Assembly (NCBI GenBank): GCA_030141605.1
Contig: JAQGDQ010000143.1
Span: 62,001 to 126,000, forward strand
Direction: 5' to 3'
From: Tubiluchus corallicola
Taxonomy: Eukaryota; Priapulida; Priapulimorpha; Priapulimorphida; Tubiluchidae
DNA: 64,000 nt
The notes under the pieces: generated by a model
What the model was told of the DNA's origin: nothing
The model's input: only the letters and a program-made list of their open reading frames with translations
Database searches by the model: none
Shown: piece by piece, positions 35,346 to 64,000 of the stretch
Layout of the letters: each line of letters starts with the position of its first letter
How positions within the stretch are numbered: position 1 is the first letter of the stretch
Made by a program: the position numbers and the translations under genes

Positions 35346-36896
35346 TTAAAGGTTTAATTTTGCTGGTGGCTTTCTCATGCGTGTGCCTCTTCTGGGACGC
35401 ATTTCTGGCACACTTTCAGTTTCTTGCAAAACCTCTTCTTCTATGGTTTCCCTTTCTTCATGAAAGTTCTTTTGAAACTCATCTTTTGGCTCTTGACTTT
35501 GGTTTGATTCACAGGTCTCATCTACTTCGATGTCTGTTGAAGTTTCTGTATCTAACCAACTAGGTGGCATGATTTCTGCATAGTAGGGTTTCAAGTTGTC
35601 AATGTGGACTACTTTTGAACGATAAGTTGCCGCCTGTTGTATCTTGTACAAAGTATCTGTAAGCTTCTGAATAACCAAAAAGGGTCCAGTCCATCCTTGC
35701 CCAAGCTTCTTCCTAATGGCTGGAGGATGCCAATACCACACCCAATTTCCATTATCAAACTGTATTGGCTTCACCCTTTGATTATATACTTTCTCTGTCT
35801 CAGAGCAGCCTTCTGAAGATTTTCTCTTGCAAATTCAAGCATCATGCATAACACTGCGGATCCATTCCACAAATTCATGTGGACACCGAGTAGGCATTGT
35901 TGAATGAGGCGGAGGTCCAACCATTACTTCTATGGGAATATAATTCTCACATCCAAACATCATTAAATTTGCTGAACATCCTGTGGATGCATGGGTTGTT
36001 GCTCTGTATGCCATGGTCATAAATGGAAGGTGGTCATCCCAGTCATCTCAGTGCTCATTAACAAAGATGGCTAACATCTGTTGAAGAAAACGATTCATTC
36101 TTTCAACTAAACCATCTGATTGAGGCCTGTATGGGGTGGTTCTAGTTTTAGTGATATCCAGTGCTTGACAAACACCCCGAAAAAGTTTCGACTCAAAGTC
36201 GGGACCTTGATCTGTATGAATTTGTAGAGGTACCCCGTATCTACATATAAATTCTGTAACTAAAGTGTCAGCAACTGTATATGCTTCGTGGTTTGGCAAA
36301 GCATAGGCTTCCACCCATTTGGTAAAATAGTCACAAACCACCATTATTACCTTGTTTCCTCGTGGTGTTTCTTCAAGAGGTCCCGTGATGTCTATTGTAA
36401 TTTTTTCAAATGGCATACTGACTGACTCTTGTTGCAGATGACCCCTTTTAGGCCCTCGCCCTGGCTTCCTTCTGGCACAGGCAGGGCAGTACTTGCACCA
36501 TCTCAGGATATCGGCTTGATAGCCAGGCCAGTAGAAGCGCTGCTTCAGGCTAGCTATTGTTTTGCTCACTCCCTGATGTCCTCCTGTTCTGGGTTCATGT
36601 AGTCATTTGAAGACTTCATTCCTATATGTGTGGGGTATGATCAATTGATGAACAGGTGCTTTTGAAGTCAATGGTGTCACCCATTTCTTGCTCAACATCC
36701 CATCTTTCACTTCCAATAGGTCCCAAATGTGCCAGTATGTTATGAATTCCTTCCCTTCGCTAGCAACATCTCTGTAAGCTGGTCTTTCTGTTTGCTCTGT
36801 CTTCTTCTTTTTGAAGAAACGAATGGCTCTGTCTTCATCTTGCATCAGGCATGTAGAAGCATGGCCGAGGTTTGAGTTATCCAAATCACCTTCCAT
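35346..36896 (-). pseudogene. Integrase region of pol, broken
   Basis: Shows the zinc-binding HHCC motif (two His, then CKYC-PAC), catalytic Asp in TIDITGP, Asp in HTDQGPDF and Glu in LVERMNR, and the C-terminal beta-barrel region (NGNWVWYWHPP, then VHIDNLKPYY). Broken by in-frame TGA at about 36603 and 36050 and by frame changes near 35840 and 35790. The three catalytic acids remain. Confidence 0.93.
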
Positions 36897-36917
36897 AGAT
36901 GCTTGCTCCTCAACTGG

Positions 36918-37606
36918 TTAACAGATTGCAAGGATACTTTCTGTCAGTCGCACATCGTTCCCCCCCCTTCTTGGGCTATGGTCAGTCTTCTGTCTTTTTG
37001 ATAACACTTTATGTCTTTCATCTTGACAATCATCTCTTGCACATTTGGCCACAGTTTCATTAATCAGACGTGACAACCCATCCGCATTCCCATGCTGACA
37101 TCCTTTCCGATGTTCAATTCCAAAATCATACGTATCTAGCACCGAGATCCATCGAGCAATCATGCCCTCTGAATTTTTGAAATTTATAAACCATGTAAGA
37201 GCAGCATGATCAGTCCTTATACGAAAATGTCGCCCCCATAAGTAATGATGGAAGTGTTTTGCGAATGTTACTACTGCCAGTAACTCTTTCTTGGTAGTAC
37301 AATAGCGTCTTAGAGAATTATTCAAGGTCTTGCTGGCAAATGCTATGGCTTTTTCTTCTCCACTTTGAATTTGGGATAACACTGATCCAATTCCCATATT
37401 TGAAGCGTCAGTGTCGAGCATGAATTTATCTGTTGTTGTGGGGTATGCTAATATTGGTGCTTTAGTTAGTTTTGCAATTGAGCTTCTAAATGCTTCCTCA
37501 CATTGATCATTCCAAAAGAACTTTGTCGCTTTTTTCGTTAATGCAGTCAGAGCTGATGCTAGGGTAGCAAACTGAGGTATGAATTTCCTATAATGTGAGG
37601 CAAATC
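36918..37606 (-). pseudogene. RNase H region of pol
   Basis: Follows the RT break. Contains the connection FLGFASHYRKFI and the RNase H acids in LDTDAS, KKELLAV and RTDHAAL, ending after HGNADGLSR, the usual Ty3/gypsy pattern. Stop at 36918 separates it from the integrase frame. Confidence 0.92.
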
Positions 37607-39010
37607 CAAGGAAGCTGCACTCTTGGAACGTTTTAGTTTGAGGGTGGCTTCTCTGAGACGTTGGAGGACCAACTGTAAATTGGTTTCAGCTTCTTCAGAA
37701 TCTTTGCCGAAGACAATAATGTCATCAATATATACCAGACAATGAACCCACTTCAGACCTTCAAAAACGGTCTCCATTAACCTTTGAAATGTAGCTGGTG
37801 CATTGGATAAACCAAAAGCCATCACTTTAAATTGAAATAGGCCTTGCCTTGTGGTAAATGCTGTCTTTGCTTTATCATGTTCATCCATCTCAACTTGCCA
37901 ATAGCCACTAGCAAGATCTAGGGTTGAAAACCATTTTGAGCCTTTCAGGGTGTCAAATATATCTTGAATGTTTGGCAGGGCATATCCGTCTTTAATAGTG
38001 ACATCATTTAGCTGTCTGTAATCAACACAAAATCTGGTAGAGCCATCTTTCTTATTCACAAGAACTATAGGCGAAGCCCATGGACTACTTGAGTGTTCAA
38101 TCATATCTGCTTCCAACATCTTTTTGATTTCTGTAGCCGCTATTTTCTGTTTTTCTTCCTCCAATCTTCTGGGTGCTTGTTTTATAGGACGGGCCATTCC
38201 TGTGTTTATTACATGTTTTACTACATTTGTTCTTCCAAATCTATTATCTGGTCCCACAAAAACGTCAGAATAATCATTTATCAAAGCAATTAATTGATTT
38301 TTCTGGGTCTCAGATAATTCTGGAATAGAGTTTTCTAGTAGACACTCTAAATGCTCAGGGAGTAACTTGTAGGACTGGTTTCTAGTTGTATCTCCTATAG
38401 GCTTAGTTGGCAGTGGGACAGCCATTGCATATTCATCTTGCTTACTCTCCCCATTCGATTCTTCCTCATCTTTGAAACATATGATCGTACGTCCATCCAG
38501 CTTTAAAATTCCTTGCTTCATGCTCAGTTTACCATTTCTCTCTTCCATTATATCGAGACCAAGTATTCCCACTGGTACTCCAAGAGAAGCAACAAGTACT
38601 GTTGTTGACTTTGTAATTCCTCCAGTTTCCAGAAGAAAATCTGTTTCACCCAACTGATCCAGCATGTTTCCATTTGCTACTCTCAGAGGCTTCTCCACAG
38701 GTGTTAGTTCTGGTCTTTCACTTTCAGGCAGTTTGTAGTAAAAGTACAGATCCACAATGGTGGCACTTGACCCACTGTCCACTACAAGATTGACATCTTG
38801 CTCATCAATGTTTGCATTAATATGCCAGCTGAGTTTGTATTCAATTGGCTGTACTGTTATATCAAATTTAAAAGGCTCGTCCCCAAGGTCTGCGTCAGAA
38901 AGAGCGTTAATATCTTCCTCATCCAGAGCTTCTGCTAGTTTGTTTTGTCTGGTCACAGGGCTGGCCAGAGACAATGTACTGGCCCCGTACCCGGTCTCTT
39001 CTAGTTTAAC
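37559..39010 (-). pseudogene. Protease and reverse transcriptase region of pol
   Basis: Retropepsin-like motif VVDSGSSATIVD, then RT blocks FCVDYRQLN, STLDLASGYWQV, FGLSNAPATFQ and the active site YIDD. Overlaps the end of gag in another frame, so normal expression would have needed frameshifting. Near 37610 the frame changes and the usual ~35-residue segment between the LKL block and the FLG connection is missing, so RT is deleted as well as shifted. Confidence 0.94.
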
Positions 39011-40327
39011 GGTGAGGATACTGTTTTTGCAGCAATATACTCTATAGCTCTCCCCTCAGCTTGTGGTCGTCTTTCATTAGTCCCAGTAACTGCTTGACGT
39101 CTTCCAGGGAGTCTTTCCTCACAGTTTCTGGCCATATGTCCTTTCTGGCATCTGTAGCATTCAACATTTTGGGAAAACTCATAGCTTCGTCCTGGCAAAG
39201 CTGGTTGCCAAGGCCTGATTACTGCTCTTCGTTTTTGGTTATGACTGTTAAATGAATTACCCTCCTTTTTTTTCTTTATTTCCATCACTTCATTTTTCAA
39301 AGATGACATCATACTCATTAATTCTGCTATTTCTTTGTTTTTATTAATGTCTTTGCTCTGGTGTGAAATCTGATTAGCTTGTCTAGATGAAGGTAATGGC
39401 TTTCTTAGTCGAGCCTCCTGGACTTCATTAGTAACTGCTTCATATTGGGTCACCCTTGTTATGGCTTCATCCAGCGTCTTTGGCTCCTGTAGGCTTGTGT
39501 GTTTTCTTAATTCCAGATCTCCCAGTCCCTCCAAGTATTCATCAATTAATAGTTCCTCACTAGCATCTCTTGGAATGCTTGGATAGGCCATTCCAAATAC
39601 ATGACGTATTGCAGCCCCATATTCTTCTGGTGTTTCATTTGGTTTCTTATTCCTATGGCGAAGCTCACTTCGGTACTGCAACATATCAAACCTCTTCTTT
39701 AAGGCATCTACCAGGTTCTCAGAAGTAGTGTTGCCATCTATTCCTCCCATAGCTTCCATAGCTACTTCAAGTGCATCTCCCTCTAAACAAAGTGGTAAAT
39801 GCAGAATTCAATCACCATGAGACCATTGGTTGTATACAGCTGTCATTTCAAATTTTATAAGAAATTGTTTGAACTGGTGAAGGCCTAATTTGAATCTCAT
39901 TTTGCAATTCGTCATCACCACTGAATACATTTCCTTCAATGGACCAATGACTTCCTGGGGTATTGGCTTGGCTACTGGGCCTATCTAAGGTATAAGTATC
40001 CATTGAGTAGTTTTCTTTGAGTAAAGGCCTCTGTGGGCTATAAGGTGTGGAAGCCATAGAGGGAGGTTGAGCTCTAAATTTAGGTCTAGCGCCCCCTGAA
40101 TACGAAGATCTACTTTTTGTTAAATTGCTTCTGTTAAGACTACAAGCTCCTTCTAATGTAGACTGCTCAGGTATGGGCACAGTCTGTGGCTCTGAAGCCA
40201 GTGATTGTAGGCCTGGTGCCTCATCTAAGCATGTTTCGTCTGATTCAGAATCAACGTCAAAGAAGGATTGCATATATTTTAGAAGTCCAGCTATGAATGT
40301 AAAGAAACATCTTCCTAGTCTAGCCAT
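39001..40327 (-). pseudogene. gag region, broken
   Basis: An N-terminal Ser/Pro-rich part (40327-39848) is followed after a frame change by a capsid-like part with EEYGAAIRHVFGMAYP and ending in a zinc knuckle CYRCQKGHMARNC. The knuckle has three residues instead of four between Cys2 and His. A TGA lies at about 39808. The start ATG at 40327 is about 60 nt after the 5' LTR. Confidence 0.85.
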
Positions 40328-40366
40328 ATTGTGTCATAATCCACTATTTGTAATGAAGCCAATCAA

Positions 40367-40384
40367 ATCCCAGACGAGCCCCCA
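40367..40384 (-). other. Primer-binding site, tRNA-Pro type
   Basis: TGGGGGCTCGTCTGGGAT in element orientation, six bases after the 5' LTR. As I recall the 3' end of animal tRNA-Pro, it is complementary with a single mismatch. Confidence 0.8.
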
Positions 40385-40390
40385 AAAATC

Positions 40391-41016
40391 TGTAATGCGG
40401 CTAGGGGTTCACGTAACAGAAAGGTGTGCAGATGATGGTATTTTGCACCAATGGCTTGGGTTTATCTGACTGTTAAGCCTAAGGCACACTTCAGCACAAA
40501 TTAGTTCTTGAAATTTATAGCAGAAAAACTGACATTGGAGAAATGTTGGCTTTGATAGACAATTTTGAATTATTTATTTAATTGCTTTATTATGGTTCAG
40601 GGCTTATAATTAGCAGCTCTTGAGATAACAAAGCTTGTTAGCAACTCTTGTGGTAGCAGAGTTTGTTATCAAGCCTTCTGGTAGCAGACCTTGTCAGCAG
40701 CGAATGTGTTTTGCCTTTGGATCTGTCCCCCTTAAATACTACTTTGGACAGATGACATGACCCACCTACACACTGCTGATTGGTTATTGTCTTGTTAACA
40801 CGGGCGGATCACATGCATAGATCTTAATAGGCAATATACTGAATCACGCGCTCAGGTCTGCAGGCTCTTGATTGGATGTTGGCGTAGTTGTTTTCACATC
40901 CGGGTCCTTCCGTTGATGCACGTGTGTTTACATCGCCGGTAAAGTATAGTGTAATTATTGTCATCAATTAGTTTAATTTAATGTTTTTATTATAGGCACC
41001 GCATACCTATGCCACA
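40391..41016 (-). repeat. 5' LTR
   Basis: 626 bp, partner of 33582-34188, ending TG...CA. Carries the transcription start region for the element. Confidence 0.95.
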
Positions 41017-43031
41017 TTAGTTCATTGATCACTATTGCACACTTTTCATTCATGTCTTGACATAATATTGTGTGCAGAAAGATCTGGCTTTCCTTTTATG
41101 TAAATATAATATAAATTTATTCATCGTAATTTCATACACAAAATAGTATAAATTTTATAAACTAAATAGAGCTCTCTATATATTGGTATGAATCACCTGT
41201 ATAATGCATAATATAGCTTATAGAGTGACGACAATAATACGTTTTTAGCAATTTTTGCAGTTTTCATCAGTTATCACTAAGTGACTATTTGTCTATTTTT
41301 TAGACGTTACTTGTCATAATGCTGCTGTAGCCATAAGTACTGTTTTCACAAAGAGGGACGTACAACTTTCATTAGTTTTGCAGAAGTCCAGGAGCATTAC
41401 TTTCGGTTCTTCATTGACATCAATCCTACTGGTGCCCATTTAAATCATGACAGTAGAGAGTCCAAACACAACATTGTTTACAACACCTAAATCGTTTTCA
41501 AAAATGCCTTCGATGTATAGTCTCAGAAATACTTTCAAAATATTTCGATGACCTTTATGAAATGGTCTGTAAAAAATGTGTATTTGTACAGTACTGTATA
41601 ATAATAAATTTTCATAATTTGTAAAATTTTATTCATCACGTAGATCTTGTTATTCATTCACTAAAGACAACAGTAAAACATTTTAAACATATTTGATATA
41701 ATGTGTATAAATGTAGCTTTACACTACGTGTTGCGGCGTTAAAGAAAATTATTATTGTAATAGTGTTGATGGGCGGCGTCACGATAGTGGATACTTTGTA
41801 TTTACGTGTGTTGTTGCCTTAGAAGGTCGAAAATCAGGTGTACTCTACGTAACGAAACAGCAAAGATTTCCCATGCTTCGTGGCTTTCGTGAAGAATAAG
41901 AAAAACAATAAAATCACGAGACTATTTCTACAGCTTGGCAGATTGTTTGCGCAAGCGACGCAGTAATATAAACCTACAACAGAAGAAATTTTCAATTAAT
42001 GTTGCTTTGTGCGGTAATTCACCTTATGTTTAACAAACTTTTAAATTGTATTACATGTGCTTCGTAATAGTATTGCACACAAGATTATTGACTGTAAACA
42101 TGTTATGTGAAATAAATGACTTAGTGTATAACTAGTATAAGTTAATGAAAGACTTCAATGTATTTATGAGGAATAAAAATCACAAAGTGAAAGTTTTTGC
42201 GAAAAGCTGCAATTAATTCTGAACGCTATGTTAGAAGTAGAAGCAAACCATAGTTTAGTATAGGAAAAAGTATATCAAAACCAATAATTTACAGCTACAG
42301 TACTCATTATAAGTATGGTGTTGCTGTTAGGTGCCTAGATAGGTGCAACAGAACATCTATTTGATTGGGTGAAATTTGCTGAAGTGTCCCCTAATACTGT
42401 AATAGCAAATTAATAATACATTATGAACGTGACTCAAATACTAATTATTACACTGGCACTTTAGCGTACTGTTGCTTTATTTGTTTGTTTATTGCTTTTT
42501 GCACAATTTGACATTCTGCAAGCCAAAAGCAAGCACTCAGCAGATACCTATACATATTAGTGTTCGTTGTTATGGCAACGAGACATTTGTAAATTATTTG
42601 GGGTACCTCTCTTGAGATGAGACACTTGACAACATCAGAGTGCTTGAAGGCTATTTAATTTACAGCTTTAGCTCTGGCATTAAATAAACAAAGCACACAA
42701 TTTGTCGTAAATTTTATTAATATGCATAAGTAAAGCTTTTTCTTTGTATCTCCAACTAGTAGGTTAAAAAGTACATGTAACTTACGGGAACATGGCAGGT
42801 TGTCACTGTTTTATACCCATTATTTTTTTGTTCTATTATGGTTTCCTGTTGTTCTCACTAACTTGCCTTTCACTTTTGCAGTACTTCTCTCATAATTATT
42901 TTTTTGAAACTGTTTTTGATATGTCAGCAAGTTTTTACTATTTATCTACTCGTTGATAAGTATGCAACTAGTGCTTGCTAAGTATTGTGCATTATGATTA
43001 CCTCCATGTTTAAGGGTTAAAGATTTAAAGG
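41017..43031. other. Upstream region of the GH31 gene
   Basis: No coding region seen. Contains the X-box at 42566. An in-frame TAA lies two codons before the GH31 ATG, so the coding start is settled unless a 5' intron intervenes. Confidence 0.6.
42566..42579. promoter_or_regulatory. RFX X-box-like site upstream of the GH31 gene
   Basis: GTTGTTATGGCAAC matches the nematode X-box consensus RYYNYYATRRNRAC at every position, 453 bp before the start codon. Unexpected for a digestive/lysosomal enzyme; chance or another transcript is possible. Confidence 0.5.
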
Positions 43032-61880
<18,849 letters not shown>

Positions 61881-61956
61881 ATGTGGATTGTGTACATGAA
61901 GTGGGACATTAGATTACTGTACAATGAATCGTGCCAATATGAATATGTAAATGTAC

Positions 61957-61962
61957 AATAAA
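61957..61962 (+). promoter_or_regulatory. Poly(A) signal of the GH31 gene
   Basis: AATAAA 77 nt after the stop codon, followed by an AT/T-rich stretch. Confidence 0.75.
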
Positions 61963-62454
61963 TTTAGATATATTTAATAACAATATGTTATTTACTGCTT
62001 TGCTTACTTTTTTACTTATTCACTGTTTATCAGAGTAACATATAGGTAATAATAATCAGGATCACCTTGGAAATAAGTATCAAGTTACTAGAGGTGTTAT
62101 TCCTGGACAATATTATACGTAAACGAAAGTATTACATTACCGATGTGAGCATTACTCAAGCAAGTCAGCAGTAAAAAGTAACTAGGTCATGTAATTGACA
62201 ATCAAAGAAGAGACGCAAAGATGTCGAGAGAACACTCTCTTTTTTATTTCGGATCAAACTGTGACAGACACAAACGAATTTTATTTATGTCTTTTGCAAA
62301 TTCTTATTGATGTGCACTTTGGCATAAGTTTTACTACGATAGTTTTAAACATGATTAGCTAATGTTTTAGGAAGAGAGAAAGTCACCAGGCATGAATGCA
62401 CTTACAGTGGCCCACATTAAGTAGTTATTTCTATTAAATTTACAAAAAGATTAA
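61963..62454. other. Intergenic, nothing recognised
   Basis: AT-rich sequence between the GH31 poly(A) signal and the LINE fragment; no gene or repeat seen. Confidence 0.6.
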
Positions 62455-63160
62455 AATCAAATGAAAAAAGAACGTAAGTTGTTAGCATTGATAATCTCCG
62501 AAGGTAAACTGTTCCACATATCGATCACCCTGTTTGTAAAAGAGTAGTTAAAACCATCAATACGACAATAATTTTGTACAACTTGTAACTATGGCCTCTT
62601 AATCCGAGACTAGGTGTGTAGGTAAAAAAAATCGTTAAAACGTAGATCTATAAGTGCATGACACATTTTGTGCACCAATTTCATATCAAAAATAAAACGT
62701 CTGGTTTCAAATGGTCTAGTCTACTAAAATAGTTAACATAAGGTAACCCACATTTCGCATATGACCGTTTTGTAACATATTTTTGTACTCGCTCGATTTT
62801 ATTAATCATAGTAATGAGGATTACAGCAATGCAATATTACTGGGGTGTAATATTCCAGCAAAGGTCGAACGAATGACTTATACGATGTTAAAAGAGCGTC
62901 AATGTTATTGTAACAAAGCAGCGAAAAATCGTATTTGCTACTTTAAAAGCTTTGGCGACCTGCTCAGCACAGTAAATTGAAAATTTTAGTAACACCCAAG
63001 TCTCTACAATAGTATTCGCTGGTAACTGCTTGTCCTTTAATACGTAATGAAAATGGGGATTACTGCTTCCTGTGTGAATGAGTACACACTTATGAGCTGC
63101 AAAGGAAAACGCATACTTCATAAACAACCTTTTGAGTGTTCTTTCAGAGGCATATGTCTT
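62455..63160 (-). mobile_element. Decayed non-LTR retrotransposon (LINE) fragment, RT C-terminal part
   Basis: In shifting minus-strand frames the order of conserved LINE blocks is clear: HYVLKDKQLP; a Lys-Ala/Ala-Asn-x-Ile helix; SFVRPLLEYYTPV; IERVQKYVTKR; YFSRLDHLKP; RGHSYKLYK; and FTNRVIDMWNSLPSEIINA. This is the thumb and C-terminal region of CR1/Jockey/L2-like reverse transcriptases. At least four frameshifts and stops show it is dead. The 5' portion and a 3' tail were not found. Confidence 0.85.
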
Positions 63161-64000
63161 AATCTCGATGTACCCTGTAATAGCCCCTATTTTGTAATTA
63201 ATTAACGGAAAAAGAATTTCTGTCTAAAATGCTGCTAATTGGCGCAACTGTTTGATAAATGAGATTTTTAACAGTGATTGTATCATTTTGTCTAAATTTT
63301 ATCACTGCTGGATAAATCAGCTGTGTACAGACATCTGTTAGTTTTACAGCTATGTACACATATTTTATGGAGTTTTTTAATCTGCAAATCATTTTATTGC
63401 TGTAGTATTTTATGTACATGTATGTGTGAAGTAGTGGTTTCTGTTGTATATATGTAGCAGTGTTTATTGTATATGTGTATTGATATGTGTTTTTGCCCGG
63501 AAAGAACTTCTCATCGATTTATCTGTTTTTATCAAGGCTGAATGGCTGCAGGTGAAGTTGCCATTGGCTGGTGGGCCTGTTGAGTATCCTTCCTTTGCCT
63601 CTTCGATAAAAACATTTAAAATAGTTGAAAAACTGATTTCAAATATGTGTGTTATTACTAAAATTGTTTTTCAGTCAGCTTAATAATAATGATTAATTCT
63701 TGTCAAAATTTGTTTCTTGTACATACGCATACACATGCAAATCGATAGTAAAAATAAATAAAAAACAGCACAGACACGGAAGAAAGAACCAATATTGGCA
63801 CCCTCTAAAGTCTGACCTATCTACGATACTTTTAGATAAACTGCGAACGTAAGCACAGCGCTAGTTGTCTCCTAAAAGGTCAAAATGAATGCTTTCATTT
63901 GTTCTTATTTGTTCCAAGGCCTATTAAGAAACGGATTATTATTATCTACGAATGGTAACAATATTATTATTTCCGACGCTTCAGGCAGATAAGAGAAAAT
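63161..64000. other. Window end, nothing recognised
   Basis: AT-rich. A 73-codon minus frame at 63198-63419 next to the LINE could be more of it but carries no motif I can name. Confidence 0.5.

Larger units (their letters stand above)
33582..41016 (-). mobile_element. Degenerate Ty3/gypsy LTR retrotransposon
   Basis: A 7.4-kb element on the minus strand. In transcription order: 5' LTR (41016-40391), tRNA-Pro-like primer site, gag, protease, reverse transcriptase, RNase H, integrase, an extra zinc-finger/coiled-coil frame, polypurine tract and 3' LTR (34188-33582). The order PR-RT-RH-IN identifies Ty3/gypsy (Metaviridae). LTR ends are TG...CA. Flanks ATAG and TTAG suggest a 4-bp target duplication with one change. 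Gag and pol carry several frameshifts and stops and an RT deletion, and the LTRs differ by substitutions and small indels, so it is old and cannot act on its own. There is no recognisable envelope gene. Confidence 0.96.

Overview
The window is animal nuclear DNA. It is AT-rich, has spliceosomal GT-AG introns of 0.05-3 kb, AATAAA poly(A) signals, microsatellites and retroelements, and carries four metazoan-type genes. The proteins fit an invertebrate; I cannot place it further from sequence alone.

Layout. (1) 3989-6250, minus: an SLC26-type anion transporter whose whole transmembrane and STAS region is one uninterrupted exon, opened by a clear splice acceptor, so its first exon lies upstream and was not found. 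(2) 13579-23576, plus: the 3' half of a FUBP/KSRP-type KH-domain nucleic-acid-binding protein (second half of KH2, KH3, RGG-like linker, KH4, tyrosine-rich C-terminal repeats) in ten exons; its 5' half was not found. One of its introns holds a 14-copy array of a ~129-bp unit and another begins with a GC donor. (3) 31964-28903, minus: a two-exon coiled-coil protein of the QRICH2/C16orf96 (DUF4795) family, convergent with FUBP; its upstream region has an RFX X-box and a consensus CRE, which suits a ciliary/flagellar gene. (4) 33582-41016, minus: an inactivated Ty3/gypsy LTR retrotransposon with both LTRs, a tRNA-Pro-like primer-binding site, gag, protease, RT, RNase H, integrase and an additional zinc-finger/coiled-coil reading frame between pol and the 3' LTR. 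(5) 43032-61880, plus: a complete membrane-anchored GH31 alpha-glucosidase (trefoil domain plus glucosidase domain; 18 exon positions, 1009 residues). (6) 62455-63160, minus: a decayed fragment of a non-LTR (LINE) reverse transcriptase.

The most notable find is in the GH31 gene. Two of its exons are tandemly duplicated with intact splice sites. Exons 6a/6b (132 nt each, about 50% identical proteins) are separated by only 43 nt, and exons 10a/10b (118 nt each, nearly identical) by 58 nt. Spacing in the first case and reading frame in both spacing and length in the second predict mutually exclusive use, giving up to four enzyme isoforms. Exon 6 lines the active site, so the switch may change substrate handling. 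The other noteworthy items are the RFX/CRE promoter of the QRICH2-like gene, the extra retrotransposon reading frame, and the intronless SLC26 coding exon.

The genes show no operon-like relationship. They are ordinary neighbours whose shared features are local tandem duplication and transposon insertion.
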